The notes under the pieces: model-generated | What the model saw: the letters and a program-made list of their open reading frames with translations, nothing else | Told to the model about the DNA's origin: nothing | Database searches by the model: none | Shown: one piece after another, positions 1 to 11,345 of the stretch | Numbering within the stretch: the stretch's first letter is position 1 | Layout of the letters: each line of letters begins with the position of its first letter | Program-made: the position numbers and the translations under genes | Assembly: GCA_030450335.1 (NCBI GenBank) | Contig: JAKDIS010000084.1 | Span: 1-11,735 of the forward strand | Reading direction: 5' to 3' | DNA from: Corynebacterium sp. | Lineage (GTDB): Bacteria; Actinomycetota; Actinomycetes; Mycobacteriales; Mycobacteriaceae | Length of the DNA: 11,735 nt

Positions 1-2108
1 CCTCCTACCGACCCGCCCCCGGCACGATCCCCACCAGTCCGGGGGTCTACACGTTCCGTGACGCCGACGACCGGGTGATCTACGTCGGCAAGGCGAAGAA
101 CCTGCGCGCCCGCCTGTCGAACTACTTCCAGGACCCCGGGCACCTGGAACCGCGCATCCGCACCATGGTGCACACCGCCGACCACGTGCAGTGGACCGTG
201 GTGGGCAGCGAGATCGAGGCCCTGAACCTCGAGTACACGTGGATCAAGAAGTTCGCCCCCCGGTTCAACGTGATGTACCGGGACGACAAGACCTACCCCA
301 TGCTCGCCGTGAGCGTGAAGGAGACCTACCCGCGGGCGTTCCTCTACCGTGGCCCGCGCAAGAAGGGCGTGCGCTACTTCGGCCCGTACCCCAAGGCCTG
401 GGCCATCCGCGACACCCTGGAGTCGCTGACCCGGGTGTTCCCGGTGCGCACCTGCACCACCGGGGTGTACCGGCGCCACGAACAGCTCGGACGGCCCTGC
501 CTGCTCGGCTACATCGACCGCTGTTCGGCACCGTGCGTGGGGCGGGTGTCGCCCTCGCAGCACCGCGAACTCGTCGACGAGTTCTGCTCCTTCCTGGCCG
601 GCGGCAACACCGACCGGGTGATCCGCGACGTGCGCGGCGAGATGACGGACGCCGCCGCCGACCTCGACTTCGAACGCGCGGCATCCCTGCGCGACCAGCT
701 CGGGGCGATGGAGAAGACCGTGGAGAAGCAGTCCGTGGTGTTCTCCGACGACACCGACGCCGACCTCGTCGCCGTGGCCAGCGATGAACTCGAGGCCGCC
801 GTGCAGGTCTTCCACGTGCGCGGCGGACGCATCCGCGGCCAACGCGGCTGGGTGGTGGAGAAGAAGGCGTCCACCGACGATGCTGGTGAGGCTGGCGACG
901 CTGGAGACGCCGAAGATTCAGAGGCCGACGGCTGGCCCACGCTGCTGGAGGACTTCCTCACCCAGTTCTACGGGGAGAACGCCGAACTCGCGAACGCCAC
1001 CGAGTCCGCCGTCGGCGGCAACTCGCGCGCCGACGTCGCGTCCGGCAGTAGCGTCGGCGCTACCGGCACCGGCACCGAGCCGGACGCCGTGGCCCTGGAG
1101 CCCGTGCCGCGCGAGATCCTGCTGCCCGTCCTGCCCACCAACCGGGAGCGGCTCACCGACTGGCTCACCGTCCTGCGCGGTGCCCGGGTCACCCTGCGCG
1201 TCCCGCAGCGCGGCGACAAGCGCTCGCTGATGGAGACCGCCACCACCAACGCCACCCAGGCGTTACGCCAGCACAAGATCGCCCGCGCCGGCGATCTGAC
1301 CACCCGCTCGGCGGCCCTGCAGGAACTGCAGGAGGCGCTGTGGATGGACGATTCCCCGCTGCGCATCGAGTGCACCGACATCTCCCACATCCAGGGCACC
1401 GACGTGGTCGCCAGCCTCGTGGTCTTCGAGGACGGCCTGCCGCGCAAGTCCGACTACCGTCGCTACCGCATCCGCGAGGCCGCCGGCGACGGGCACTCCG
1501 ACGACGTCGCCTCGATCGCTGAAGTCGTCCGGCGCCGTTTTAAACGCCATCACAAGGACCGCACCGCCGTGCCCGAGGGCGACGACGGCGGCGACCTGCT
1601 GGACGGCGAGGTCACCGTGGAGCAGGCCGAGGCCGGGTCGAAGAAGTTCGCCTATCCGCCGCAGCTCTTCGTCGTCGACGGCGGCAAGCCCCAGGTCAAC
1701 GCGGCCCAGGAGGTACTCGACGAGTTGGGCGTCACCGACGTCACCCTGGTGGGGGTGGCCAAGCGGCTGGAGGAGCTGTGGGTGCCCGGCGACGATTACC
1801 CGGTGATCCTGCCACGCAACTCCCAGGCGCTGTACCTGATCCAGCAACTGCGCGACGAGGCGCACCGATTCGCCATCACCTTCCACCGCTCCAGTCGCGG
1901 TAAACGTATGACCCGCTCCGCCCTCGACGAGGTCAAGGGGCTGGGTCCGAAGCGTCGGGCCGAGCTCGTGAAGACCTTCGGCTCGGTGGCCAAGGTCCGG
2001 GAGGCCGGGGTGGAGGGCATCACCCAGGTGCCAGGCTTCGGGCCGGCACTCGCCGAGGCCATCGTGGCGGCGTTGGAGCGGCAGACACCACCGGAGTCTT
2101 CGGTCTAG
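1..2108 (+). CDS. uvrC: UvrABC excinuclease subunit C (5' end outside window)
   Basis: UvrC makes both incisions around a DNA lesion after UvrA/UvrB damage recognition, in the cytoplasm. The reading frame is open from base 3, giving 701 visible residues (numbered from that codon). It begins [16 protein letters not shown], matching the UvrC N-terminus, so only a few codons including the start are missing. The GTG at 75 is not the start because it falls inside the GIY-YIG nuclease motif: GVY is at residues 14-16 and YVG at 27-29. The Arg-rich KNLRARL follows, and the likely metal-binding Glu is residue 77. A UVR-type UvrB-binding helix pair lies around residues 205-240. The C-terminal RNase H-like nuclease shows D459 (DIS), D559 (VVDGG) and H621 (HRF). 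Two helix-hairpin-helix units occupy about residues 640-695 (GLGPKRR, VPGFGPA). It is longer than the roughly 610 residues of E. coli UvrC because of low-complexity inserts around 873-1100 and a second insert before FVVDGG. The TAG stop is also the start of a possible rapZ -10 element. Confidence 0.97.
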   Translation, partial: SYRPAPGTIPTSPGVYTFRDADDRVIYVGKAKNLRARLSNYFQDPGHLEPRIRTMVHTADHVQWTVVGSEIEALNLEYTWIKKFAPRFNVMYRDDKTYPMLAVSVKETYPRAFLYRGPRKKGVRYFGPYPKAWAIRDTLESLTRVFPVRTCTTGVYRRHEQLGRPCLLGYIDRCSAPCVGRVSPSQHRELVDEFCSFLAGGNTDRVIRDVRGEMTDAAADLDFERAASLRDQLGAMEKTVEKQSVVFSDDTDADLVAVASDELEAAVQVFHVRGGRIRGQRGWVVEKKASTDDAGEAGDAGDAEDSEADGWPTLLEDFLTQFYGENAELANATESAVGGNSRADVASGSSVGATGTGTEPDAVALEPVPREILLPVLPTNRERLTDWLTVLRGARVTLRVPQRGDKRSLMETATTNATQALRQHKIARAGDLTTRSAALQELQEALWMDDSPLRIECTDISHIQGTDVVASLVVFEDGLPRKSDYRRYRIREAAGDGHSDDVASIAEVVRRRFKRHHKDRTAVPEGDDGGDLLDGEVTVEQAEAGSKKFAYPPQLFVVDGGKPQVNAAQEVLDELGVTDVTLVGVAKRLEELWVPGDDYPVILPRNSQALYLIQQLRDEAHRFAITFHRSSRGKRMTRSALDEVKGLGPKRRAELVKTFGSVAKVREAGVEGITQVPGFGPALAEAIVAALERQTPPESSV
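882..908 (+). repeat. Three imperfect tandem 9-base units inside uvrC
   Basis: Three consecutive units, GCTGGTGAG, GCTGGCGAC and GCTGGAGAC, encode AGE-AGD-AGD. They lie in an acidic Ala/Gly/Asp linker between the UVR region and the C-terminal nuclease domain. The units use GCT, GGT and GGA codons, which are uncommon in the surrounding GNC/GNG-rich sequence. This looks like a short in-frame repeat expansion in a flexible linker. The repeat is seen directly; its origin is inference. Confidence 0.7.
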
Positions 2109-2118
2109 AATCGTGGCA
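2082..2118 (+). promoter_or_regulatory. Candidate leaderless promoter of rapZ
   Basis: TAGAAT at 2106-2111 matches the TANNNT -10 pattern at five of six TATAAT positions. CAGACA at 2082-2087 is a 4/6 match to TTGACA with an 18-base spacer. The -10 ends six bases before the ATG at 2118, so transcription would begin at or next to the start codon. No Shine-Dalgarno sequence precedes that ATG, which fits a leaderless mRNA, a common class in actinobacteria. The -10 overlaps the uvrC stop codon. Start-site mapping is needed for proof. Confidence 0.5.
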
Positions 2119-3062
2119 TGAACGATGCCACCCGAGACACGGGAACGCGACCTGACCGGCAGGAGGCGTCGCTGGTCCTCATCACCGGGATGTCCGGCGC
2201 CGGCCGCAAGGAGGCGGCCACCGTCCTGGAGGAGATGGGCTGGTACGTCGCCGACAACCTGCCCCCGGAACTGATCATGCGCATGGTCGAGCTCAGCTTC
2301 GAGTCTGACTCGCCCGTCGAGCGCCTGGCCGTGGTGACCGACGTACGCTCGCGCGACTTCGTCGGTTCGCTCACCGAGGTGCTCTCCAGCCTGCACGAGT
2401 CCGGCCGGCGGCCCGTGGTGCTCTACCTCGATGCCGACGACCGCACCCTGATCCGCCGATACGGCCGGGTGCGCCGCACCCACCCGCTGCAGGACGGGGA
2501 GACGCTGCAGGCCGGCATCGACCGGGAGCGCGAGATGATGGAGGGCATCCGTCAGCGCGCCGACCTGGTCATCGACACCTCCGGCACCAGCGTGCACGAC
2601 CTGCGCCGCAGCATGGAGGGCTACTTCGAGGCGCTGTCGGACCGGCGTGAGCACGTGACCGTGCAGTCCTTCGGTTTCAAGAACGGCATCCCCAACGACG
2701 TGGACGTGATGCTGGACGCCCGCTTCCTGCCCAACCCGTACTGGGACGAGAACCTGCGCGACTACAGCGGGCTGGACGCCCCGGTCGCCGAGTTCGTCCT
2801 GTCCCGCCCGGAGGCCTCCGACTACCTCGACGCGGTCGAGACCCTCGTGTCCACCGCGCTGCCCGGCTACCGCAGGGAGGGCAAACGGTTCCTCACCGTC
2901 GCGATCGGCTGCACCGGTGGCCAGCACCGTAGCCCGGCGGTCGCCGAGGCGCTCGCCGCGCGCCTGGCGGCGAACCCGGAGCTGGACGTCCGCACCGTCC
3001 ACCGCGACCTGGAGCCGGGGCGTCCCGGCCGCACCGCCACCGGAGAGGGGGCCTCGGCATGA
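2118..3062 (+). CDS. rapZ: RapZ-family P-loop protein (YvcJ/RapZ homologue)
   Basis: A 314-residue member of the RapZ/YvcJ family, which has an N-terminal P-loop NTPase-like domain and a C-terminal ligand/RNA-binding domain. In E. coli RapZ controls GlmS through small RNAs; those RNAs are not known in actinobacteria, so the role here is uncertain. The P-loop region reads GMSGAGRK at residues 24-31. The canonical Walker A Lys is Arg30 and the usual Ser/Thr is Lys31. The family ADNLPPELI segment follows. The C-terminal domain carries SFGFKNGIP, DARFLPNPYW and AIGCTGGQHRSPA (C265, H270, R271). After about residue 300 there is a short Gly/Arg/Ala tail. The start was chosen at the first ATG, nine bases after uvrC and placed correctly for a leaderless transcript. 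The stop overlaps the yvcK start as ATGA, implying translational coupling. Confidence 0.93.
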   Translation: MNDATRDTGTRPDRQEASLVLITGMSGAGRKEAATVLEEMGWYVADNLPPELIMRMVELSFESDSPVERLAVVTDVRSRDFVGSLTEVLSSLHESGRRPVVLYLDADDRTLIRRYGRVRRTHPLQDGETLQAGIDREREMMEGIRQRADLVIDTSGTSVHDLRRSMEGYFEALSDRREHVTVQSFGFKNGIPNDVDVMLDARFLPNPYWDENLRDYSGLDAPVAEFVLSRPEASDYLDAVETLVSTALPGYRREGKRFLTVAIGCTGGQHRSPAVAEALAARLAANPELDVRTVHRDLEPGRPGRTATGEGASA

Positions 3063-4124
3063 GCGAGTTGAACGATACGGCTGAAATGAATATTGACCGC
3101 ATCACCGCCCTCGGCGGCGGCCACGGCCTGTTCGCCACGCTGCGCTCGGCGCGTGCCGCGGCCGAGCACGTCACCGCCGTGGTGACCGTCGCCGACGACG
3201 GCGGTTCGTCCGGACGCATGCGCCGCGAGCTCGGCTCGCTGCCCCCGGGGGACCTGCGCATGGCGCTCGCCGCCCTGGTACGCGACACCCCGCGCGGGCA
3301 CCTGTGGGAACGCACCCTGCAGCACCGCTTCTCCGGGCACGGCGCTCTCGCCGGCCACGCCGTGGGCAACCTGGTGCTCACCGGGCTGTCGGAGGTGCTG
3401 GGCTCCAGCATCGAGGCGCTCGACGAACTCAGCGACCTGCTCGGCATCCGCGGCCGGGTGCTGCCGATGTCGCCGGAGCCGCTGGACCTGGAGGCCGAGG
3501 TGCAGGGCATCGGCGACGACCCGCGCGAGGTCAACTCCGTGCGCGGGCAGGTCGCCGTCGCGTCCACCCTGGGGCAGGTGCGTCGCGTCCGGCTGATCCC
3601 GCAGAACCCGGAGGCCTCACCGGAGGCGGTGCAGGCCATCCTCGACGCCGACCTGGTCACCCTGGGCCCGGGCTCCTGGTTCTCCTCGGTGATCCCGCAC
3701 CTGCTGATGCCCGGCATCGTCGAGGCGCTGGCCGAGACCACCGCCACCCGCGCGGTGATCATGAACCTCGTCGCCGAGCCGGGGGAGACCAGCGGGTTCT
3801 CCATGGAACGCCACATCCACATGCTGCTGCAGCACTGTCCCACCCTCACCATGGACGTGGTGGTGGTCGACACCTCCGTGCTGCTGCCCGGCAATGAACG
3901 CCGCCACATGGAACGCGCCGCCGCCCGGCTGGGCGCCACCGTGCTTTACCGCGACGTACGCGAGGACGACGACCGCGGCCGGTGGACCGACCGGCACTCC
4001 TCGGCCAAGCTCGCCGGGGTGCTGCGTGAACTCGCCGACTGGGACCGCACCGCCACCCCCACGGTAGGATCACCCGGAACACACGACGAGCCGGGGCACC
4101 CGGAGGAAAGGGGCGACAGCCACA

Positions 4125-4141
<17 letters not shown>
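3059..4141 (+). CDS. yvcK: YvcK/CuvA-type CofD-like protein (putative gluconeogenesis factor)
   Basis: A 360-residue CofD-like Rossmann protein. Bacillus YvcK binds UDP-sugars and supports growth and cell shape on gluconeogenic carbon; the mycobacterial homologue CuvA affects cell-wall synthesis. The N-terminal nucleotide-binding loop is [11 protein letters not shown] (residues 18-28). It is followed by [14 protein letters not shown] (43-54) and [10 protein letters not shown]. Later family signatures are [21 protein letters not shown] and [15 protein letters not shown]. The ATG at 3059 overlaps the rapZ TGA by four bases. An internal ATG at 3086 ([12 protein letters not shown]) would still give a full Rossmann core and is the main alternative start. 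The first 30 bases are unusually AT-rich. The last roughly 30 residues form a Gly/His/Ser/Pro-rich tail outside the conserved fold, and its DNA carries the upstream signals for whiA. Confidence 0.93.
4041..4077 (+). promoter_or_regulatory. Candidate whiA promoter within the 3' end of yvcK
   Basis: TAGGAT at 4065-4070 fits TANNNT. GGGACC at 4041-4046 is a 3/6 match to TTGACA with an 18-base spacer. Initiation would fall near 4077, giving a leader of about 48 bases. The motif lies in the part of yvcK encoding a poorly conserved tail. It is based on motif only, so confidence is modest. Confidence 0.35.
4102..4113 (+). promoter_or_regulatory. Ribosome binding site deciding the GTG start of whiA
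   Basis: The purine run GGAGGAAAGGGG lies 11 bases upstream of the GTG at 4125. This is a strong Shine-Dalgarno region at slightly long spacing. It supports the GTG start that yields [11 protein letters not shown], the usual WhiA N-terminus. Confidence 0.6.
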
Positions 4142-6283
<2,142 letters not shown>

Positions 6284-6339
6284 TCCACCTCCGGGTGGTC
6301 CAGTAGTCTGGAGCAGTACCGGCCGGTTCCACCGGTCCC

Positions 6340-6369
6340 ACGGCGGGTCGGCACATGCCGACCCGCCGT
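6340..6369 (+). terminator. Strong 14-bp hairpin after gap, without T-run
   Basis: ACGGCGGGTCGGCA (6340-6353) and TGCCGACCCGCCGT (6356-6369) are perfect reverse complements. In RNA this gives a stem of 13 bp with a four-base loop. The following bases, CACCCAGTC, are not T-rich. It may end or attenuate gap transcription, or stabilise the 3' end of a processed gap mRNA. Its position 57 bases past the stop fits either role. Confidence 0.6.
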
Positions 6370-6378
6370 CACCCAGTC

Positions 6379-6394
6379 TGCTACCGTCCCGCCA
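6379..6394 (+). promoter_or_regulatory. Candidate extended -10 promoter of pgk
   Basis: TGCTACCGT at 6379-6387 fits the extended -10 pattern TGNTANNNT exactly. Initiation near 6394 gives a leader of about 62 bases. The -35 region would fall inside the preceding hairpin and shows no good match, as is usual for extended -10 promoters. A separate pgk-tpi transcript is expected from corynebacterial precedent. Confidence 0.45.
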
Positions 6395-6442
6395 CCATTT
6401 ATTCCACCCCACACGAACGATCCCCGTCAACCACCTATCCAC

Positions 6443-6447
6443 AGGAG
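6443..6447 (+). promoter_or_regulatory. Ribosome binding site of pgk
   Basis: AGGAG lies eight bases before the ATG at 6456, the only start that leaves the conserved N-terminus intact. Confidence 0.75.
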
Positions 6448-6455
6448 ACTGAGCC

Positions 6456-7667
6456 ATGACCGTGAAGACCATCGACGACCTCATCGCCGACGGTGTCGAA
6501 GGACGTCACGTCCTCGTCCGCGCCGACCTGAACGTGCCCCTCAAGGACGGTGACATCACCGACCCGGGCCGCATCGACGCCTCGCTGCCCACCCTGCGCC
6601 GCCTCGTCGACGCCGGTGCCCGCGTCATCGTCACCGCCCACCTCGGCCGCCCGAAGGGCGAGGTCAACCCCGAGTTCTCTCTCGCCCCCGTCGCCGAGGC
6701 CCTCGCCGAGCGTCTCGACCAGTGGGTGCCGCTGGCGCAGGACGTCACCGGCGAGGACGCCCACGAGCGTGCCAACGGCCTCAACGACGGCGACATCCTC
6801 CTGCTGGAGAACGTCCGCTTCGACGCCCGCGAGACCTCCAAGGACGAGGCCGAGCGCCAGGCGTTCGCCGCCGAGCTCGCCGCGCTCACCGGCGACAACG
6901 GGGCCTTCGTCTCCGACGGCTTCGGTGTAGTCCACCGTCGCCAGGCGTCCGTCTACGACGTCGCCGCCCTGCTGCCGCACTACGCCGGCGGTCTGGTGCA
7001 GTCCGAGCTCGAGGTCCTGCGCACCGTGTCCGAGGACCCGGCCCAGCCCTACGCCGTGGTGCTCGGCGGCTCGAAGGTCTCCGACAAGCTCGGCGTGATC
7101 GAGGCGCTCGCCCCCAAGGTCGACACGCTGATCATCGGCGGCGGCATGTGCTTCACCTTCCTCGCCGCCCAGGGCCACTCCGTGGGCAGCTCGCTGCTGC
7201 AGGAGGACATGATCGACACCTGCCGCGACCTGCTCGAGCGTTTCGGTGACGTCATCGCCCTGCCGTCCGACGTCGTCGTCGCCCCCGAGTTCGCCGCCGA
7301 CGCACCGGCCACCACCGTCGCCGCCGACGCCATCCCGGACGGCCAGATGGGCCTCGACATCGGTCCGGACTCCGTGGCCGCGTTCTCCGAGACCCTCGGT
7401 GCCGCCAAGACCGTGTTCTGGAACGGCCCGATGGGCGTGTTCGAGTTCGCCGCCTTCGCCGACGGCACCCGTGGGCTGGCCGAGGCGATCATCAAGGCCA
7501 CCTCCGCCGGCGCGTTCTCCGTGGTCGGTGGCGGCGACTCCGCCGCCGCCGTGCGCACCCTCGGCCTCGACGAGGACGGCTTCAGCCACATCTCCACCGG
7601 CGGCGGCGCCTCCCTCGAGTTCCTCGAGGGCAAGGAACTGCCCGGCATCACCGTTCTCGAGAACTGA
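6456..7667 (+). CDS. pgk: Phosphoglycerate kinase
   Basis: Transfers phosphate from 1,3-bisphosphoglycerate to ADP, making 3-phosphoglycerate and ATP; it follows GAPDH in glycolysis. The 403 residues match the usual length. Substrate-binding segments are [11 protein letters not shown] (about residues 20-30) and HLGRPKGE (H62, R65). [12 protein letters not shown] holds Lys207. The nucleotide-binding half has [17 protein letters not shown] and GGGDSAAA (residues 358-365). The segment [11 protein letters not shown] replaces the FVNDAFG.AHR form seen in many other bacteria; it reads as a lineage variant. The gene ends 12 bases before tpiA, whose ribosome site overlaps the pgk stop, so the two are almost certainly co-transcribed. 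Confidence 0.98.
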   Translation: MTVKTIDDLIADGVEGRHVLVRADLNVPLKDGDITDPGRIDASLPTLRRLVDAGARVIVTAHLGRPKGEVNPEFSLAPVAEALAERLDQWVPLAQDVTGEDAHERANGLNDGDILLLENVRFDARETSKDEAERQAFAAELAALTGDNGAFVSDGFGVVHRRQASVYDVAALLPHYAGGLVQSELEVLRTVSEDPAQPYAVVLGGSKVSDKLGVIEALAPKVDTLIIGGGMCFTFLAAQGHSVGSSLLQEDMIDTCRDLLERFGDVIALPSDVVVAPEFAADAPATTVAADAIPDGQMGLDIGPDSVAAFSETLGAAKTVFWNGPMGVFEFAAFADGTRGLAEAIIKATSAGAFSVVGGGDSAAAVRTLGLDEDGFSHISTGGGASLEFLEGKELPGITVLEN

Positions 7668-7671
7668 GGAG
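7666..7671 (+). promoter_or_regulatory. Ribosome binding site of tpiA overlapping the pgk stop
   Basis: GAGGAG begins inside the pgk TGA (7665-7667) and stands eight bases before the tpiA ATG. A ribosome finishing pgk would release on this site, favouring coupled expression. Confidence 0.7.
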
Positions 7672-7679
7672 TACCCACC

Positions 7680-8462
<783 letters not shown>

Positions 8463-8477
8463 AGGCACAATGGGGGA

Positions 8478-11315
8478 ATGACATCCCCCACTGAAGAGTC
8501 CGACACCACGGTCCCCGGCACCGCCATCCCCGTCGTCCCACCGGACCGGGACGAGCCGGAGATCGTGCCGGGTCTGCGTCAGGAACTGCGCTACCTCGGC
8601 TCCATCCTCGGCGACGTCATCCGCGACCAGGAGGGCGAGGACGTCTTCGCCCTCGTCGAGGAGACCCGGCAGGCGGCGTTCTCCATCCGCCACGGTGACG
8701 GCGACGTCGCCGACCTCGCCGACCGGCTCCGCGACCTCTCCGCGGACAAGGCACTGCCCGTAATCCGGGCCTTCTCCCACTTCGCCCTGTTGGCCAACCT
8801 GGCCGAGGACCTGCACGAGGAGCGCCTGCGCGAGCGCCTGGCCGATGAAGGTGCCGCCCCGCCGCGTGCCACCCTGCAGGCCGCCTGGAAGGCCCTCGAC
8901 GAGGGCGAGGTCAGCGCCGCGGAGGTCTCGAAGGTCGTGGAGTCCGCCTACGTGGCGCCCGTACTCACCGCGCACCCCACCGAGACGCGTCGGCGCACCG
9001 TCTTCGACGTCCAGTGGGACATCACCCGCCTGATGCGCAAGCGCGGCCACATCCTCAACGCCGGGCGCACCGCCCGCAGCGACGACCGGCTGGCGAGCAT
9101 CGACCGCGACATCCGCCGCCGCGTGACCATCCTGTGGCAGACCGCCCTGATCCGCTCGGTGCGCCCGCGCATCGAGGACGAGATCAACGTGGGCCTGCGC
9201 TACTTCACCATCAGCCTGCTGCAGGAGATCCCGCAGATCAACCGGCGCGTCACCGTGGAACTGCGGGAACGCTACGGACAGGACGTCCCTGCCACCCCGG
9301 TGGTGCGCCCCGGCAGCTGGATCGGCGGCGACCACGACGGCAACCCCTTCGTCACCGGTGAGACGGTGGACTACGCGTCCTCGCGTGCCGCCCAGACCGT
9401 CTTCGACTGGTACCTCGCGCAGCTGCACGACCTGGAGCACGAGCTCAGCCTGTCCAGCCGGTTGACCTCGGCCACCCCGGAGCTCGACGAGCTCGCGGAC
9501 CGCGGCCACAACGACGTCCCGTCCCGCGTCGACGAGCCCTACCGTCGGGCCGCCCACGGCATCCGCGGACGGATCGCGGCCACTGCCGCCGCCCGTCTCA
9601 GCGACGCCGTCGACCCGGACCGCACCGCCGGACCGCACGAGCCCTACGCCGACGCCACCGAGTTCCTCGCCGACCTGGAGACCGTGGACGCCTCCCTGCG
9701 AGCCAGCGCCGACGACCTCATCGCCGACCACCGTCTCGGCACCGTCATCGCCGCCGCCCAGTCCTTCGGCTTCCACCTGAGCAGCCTGGACCTGCGACAG
9801 AACTCCGAGAGCTTCGAGGCGATCCTCACCGAGATCTTCGCCCGGGCCGGTGTGGTCGGCGACTACACCACGCTGGACGAGGACGCCCGCGTCGAGCTGC
9901 TCGCCGGCGAACTGCACTCACCGCGTCCGCTGACCGACCCGCGCGCCACGTGGAGCGAGGCGACCGAGCGCGAGCTCGGCATCTTCCGCTCCGCGGCGGC
10001 CGCCGTCGCCCGCTTCGGTCCCGACGCCGTGCCGCACTGCATCATTTCCATGGCGTCCAGCGTCTCCGACATCCTGGAGCCGATGATCCTGCTCAAGGAG
10101 GTCGGCCTGATCGACGTCACCGACGGCGAGGTCACCGGCGGGATCGACGTGATCCCCCTGTTCGAGACCATCGACGACCTCGCCAACGGCTCGTCGGTGA
10201 TGGCGCAGCTGTGGGGCCACGGCTTCTACCGTGACTACGTCGCCCAGCGTGGCGGTGTGCAGGAGGTCATGCTCGGCTACTCCGACTCGAACAAGGACGG
10301 CGGCTACTTCGCCGCCAACTGGGGCCTCTACGACGCGGAACTGTCGCTCGTCGCCGCGGCGAAGGACGCCGGGGTGGGCCTGCGCCTGTTCCACGGGCGC
10401 GGCGGCACCGTCGGACGCGGCGGCGGCCCCAGCCACGAGGCGATCCTCGCCCAGCCGGAGGGCGCGGTGCAGGGCAGCGTGCGCATCACCGAGCAGGGAG
10501 AGATCATCTCCGCGAAGTACGGGGTGCCCTCGGTGGCGCGCCGCAACCTCGAGGCGCTGGTGTCGGCGACACTGGAGGCCAGCCTGCTCCCCGTCGACCG
10601 CATCGACGACCCGGACGACGCCTACGCCGCCATGCGTGAGATCGCCGAGTTGTCCCGCAAGGCCTACGCCACGCTGATGCACGAGGACGACGGGTTCATC
10701 GACTACTTCACCTCCTCCACACCGCTGGCGGAGATCGGGAACCTGAACATCGGCTCGCGTCCGAGTTCGCGCAAGCAGACCAGCAGCATCGCCGACCTGC
10801 GCGCGATCCCGTGGGTGCTGTCCTGGTCGCAGTCGCGCATCATGCTGCCCGGCTGGTTCGGCGTGGGTTCGGCGTTGCGCGACTGGGTCGGCGAGGACGA
10901 GTCGGGGGAGAAGCTGGCGTACCTGCAGGAGCTGCACCGATCCTGGCCGTTCTTCCGCTCGGTCCTGTCGAACATGGCGCAGGTGATGGCCAAGGCCGAC
11001 CTGTCCGTGGCGAAGTTGTACTCCGGCCTGGTGCCCGACGCCGCCGACGCCGAGCGCATCTACGACACCATCGTCGACGAGTTCCACCTCACCCTGGACA
11101 TGTGCCTGAAGGTCACCGGGCAGGACAGCCTGGTCACCGACAACCCTGCACTGGCGATGTCGGTGCGCAACCGGTTCCCGTACCTGCTGCCGCTGAACCT
11201 GCTGCAACTGGAGCTGCTGCGCCGCTACCGTGCCGGGGACCGCAGCGAGGACGTGCTCGACGGCATCCGCCTGACCATGAACGGGCTGGCCACGGGGCTG
11301 CGCAACTCGGGCTAG
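8478..11315 (+). CDS. ppc: Phosphoenolpyruvate carboxylase
   Basis: Fixes bicarbonate onto phosphoenolpyruvate to give oxaloacetate, the main anaplerotic step feeding the TCA cycle and aspartate-family amino acids in corynebacteria; usually a cytoplasmic tetramer. The protein is 945 residues. Catalytic regions are VLTAHPTETRRRT (H166), GSWIGGDHDGNPF, GYSDSNKDGGYF (K606), FHGRGGTVGRGGGPS (H639) and QGEIISAKYG. It ends RNSG, the small-residue C-terminus that closes the active and effector sites in this family. Compared with the roughly 919-residue C. glutamicum enzyme, it has about 28 extra N-terminal residues that are Pro/Thr/Asp-rich, before LRQELRYLGSILGDVI. An in-frame GTG at 8565 would remove them, but its GGAG is only three bases away, so the ATG at 8478 with a leaderless promoter is preferred. 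ppc sits between tpiA and secG as in other corynebacteria. Confidence 0.98.
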   Translation: MTSPTEESDTTVPGTAIPVVPPDRDEPEIVPGLRQELRYLGSILGDVIRDQEGEDVFALVEETRQAAFSIRHGDGDVADLADRLRDLSADKALPVIRAFSHFALLANLAEDLHEERLRERLADEGAAPPRATLQAAWKALDEGEVSAAEVSKVVESAYVAPVLTAHPTETRRRTVFDVQWDITRLMRKRGHILNAGRTARSDDRLASIDRDIRRRVTILWQTALIRSVRPRIEDEINVGLRYFTISLLQEIPQINRRVTVELRERYGQDVPATPVVRPGSWIGGDHDGNPFVTGETVDYASSRAAQTVFDWYLAQLHDLEHELSLSSRLTSATPELDELADRGHNDVPSRVDEPYRRAAHGIRGRIAATAAARLSDAVDPDRTAGPHEPYADATEFLADLETVDASLRASADDLIADHRLGTVIAAAQSFGFHLSSLDLRQNSESFEAILTEIFARAGVVGDYTTLDEDARVELLAGELHSPRPLTDPRATWSEATERELGIFRSAAAAVARFGPDAVPHCIISMASSVSDILEPMILLKEVGLIDVTDGEVTGGIDVIPLFETIDDLANGSSVMAQLWGHGFYRDYVAQRGGVQEVMLGYSDSNKDGGYFAANWGLYDAELSLVAAAKDAGVGLRLFHGRGGTVGRGGGPSHEAILAQPEGAVQGSVRITEQGEIISAKYGVPSVARRNLEALVSATLEASLLPVDRIDDPDDAYAAMREIAELSRKAYATLMHEDDGFIDYFTSSTPLAEIGNLNIGSRPSSRKQTSSIADLRAIPWVLSWSQSRIMLPGWFGVGSALRDWVGEDESGEKLAYLQELHRSWPFFRSVLSNMAQVMAKADLSVAKLYSGLVPDAADAERIYDTIVDEFHLTLDMCLKVTGQDSLVTDNPALAMSVRNRFPYLLPLNLLQLELLRRYRAGDRSEDVLDGIRLTMNGLATGLRNSG

Positions 11316-11345
11316 GGCCCGTGTGCCTGGTGCGGGGTGTCGTGG

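Larger units (their letters stand above)
6284..6455 (+). other. gap-pgk intergenic region with several inverted repeats
   Basis: This 172-base spacer is the longest non-coding stretch in the window. It contains a small hairpin CCACC-TCCG-GGTGG (6285-6298), CCAG-TAGT-CTGG (6300-6311), the palindrome ACCGGCCGGT (6318-6327), an overlapping CCGGT/ACCGG hairpin (6323-6335), a perfect 14-bp inverted repeat (6340-6369), an extended -10 (6379-6387), and an AT-richer patch around TTTATT before the pgk ribosome site. No small open frame with a convincing start signal was seen. Confidence 0.6.

Noticed and set aside
75..77. GTG as the start of uvrC
   Set aside because: The frame is open to the window edge, and the codons before it encode the GVY half of the GIY-YIG nuclease motif.
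6400..6432. C-rich runs upstream of pgk as possible binding sites for a carbon regulator such as RamA
   Set aside because: The motifs are too short and common in GC-rich DNA to support a call, and they lie downstream of the likely start site.
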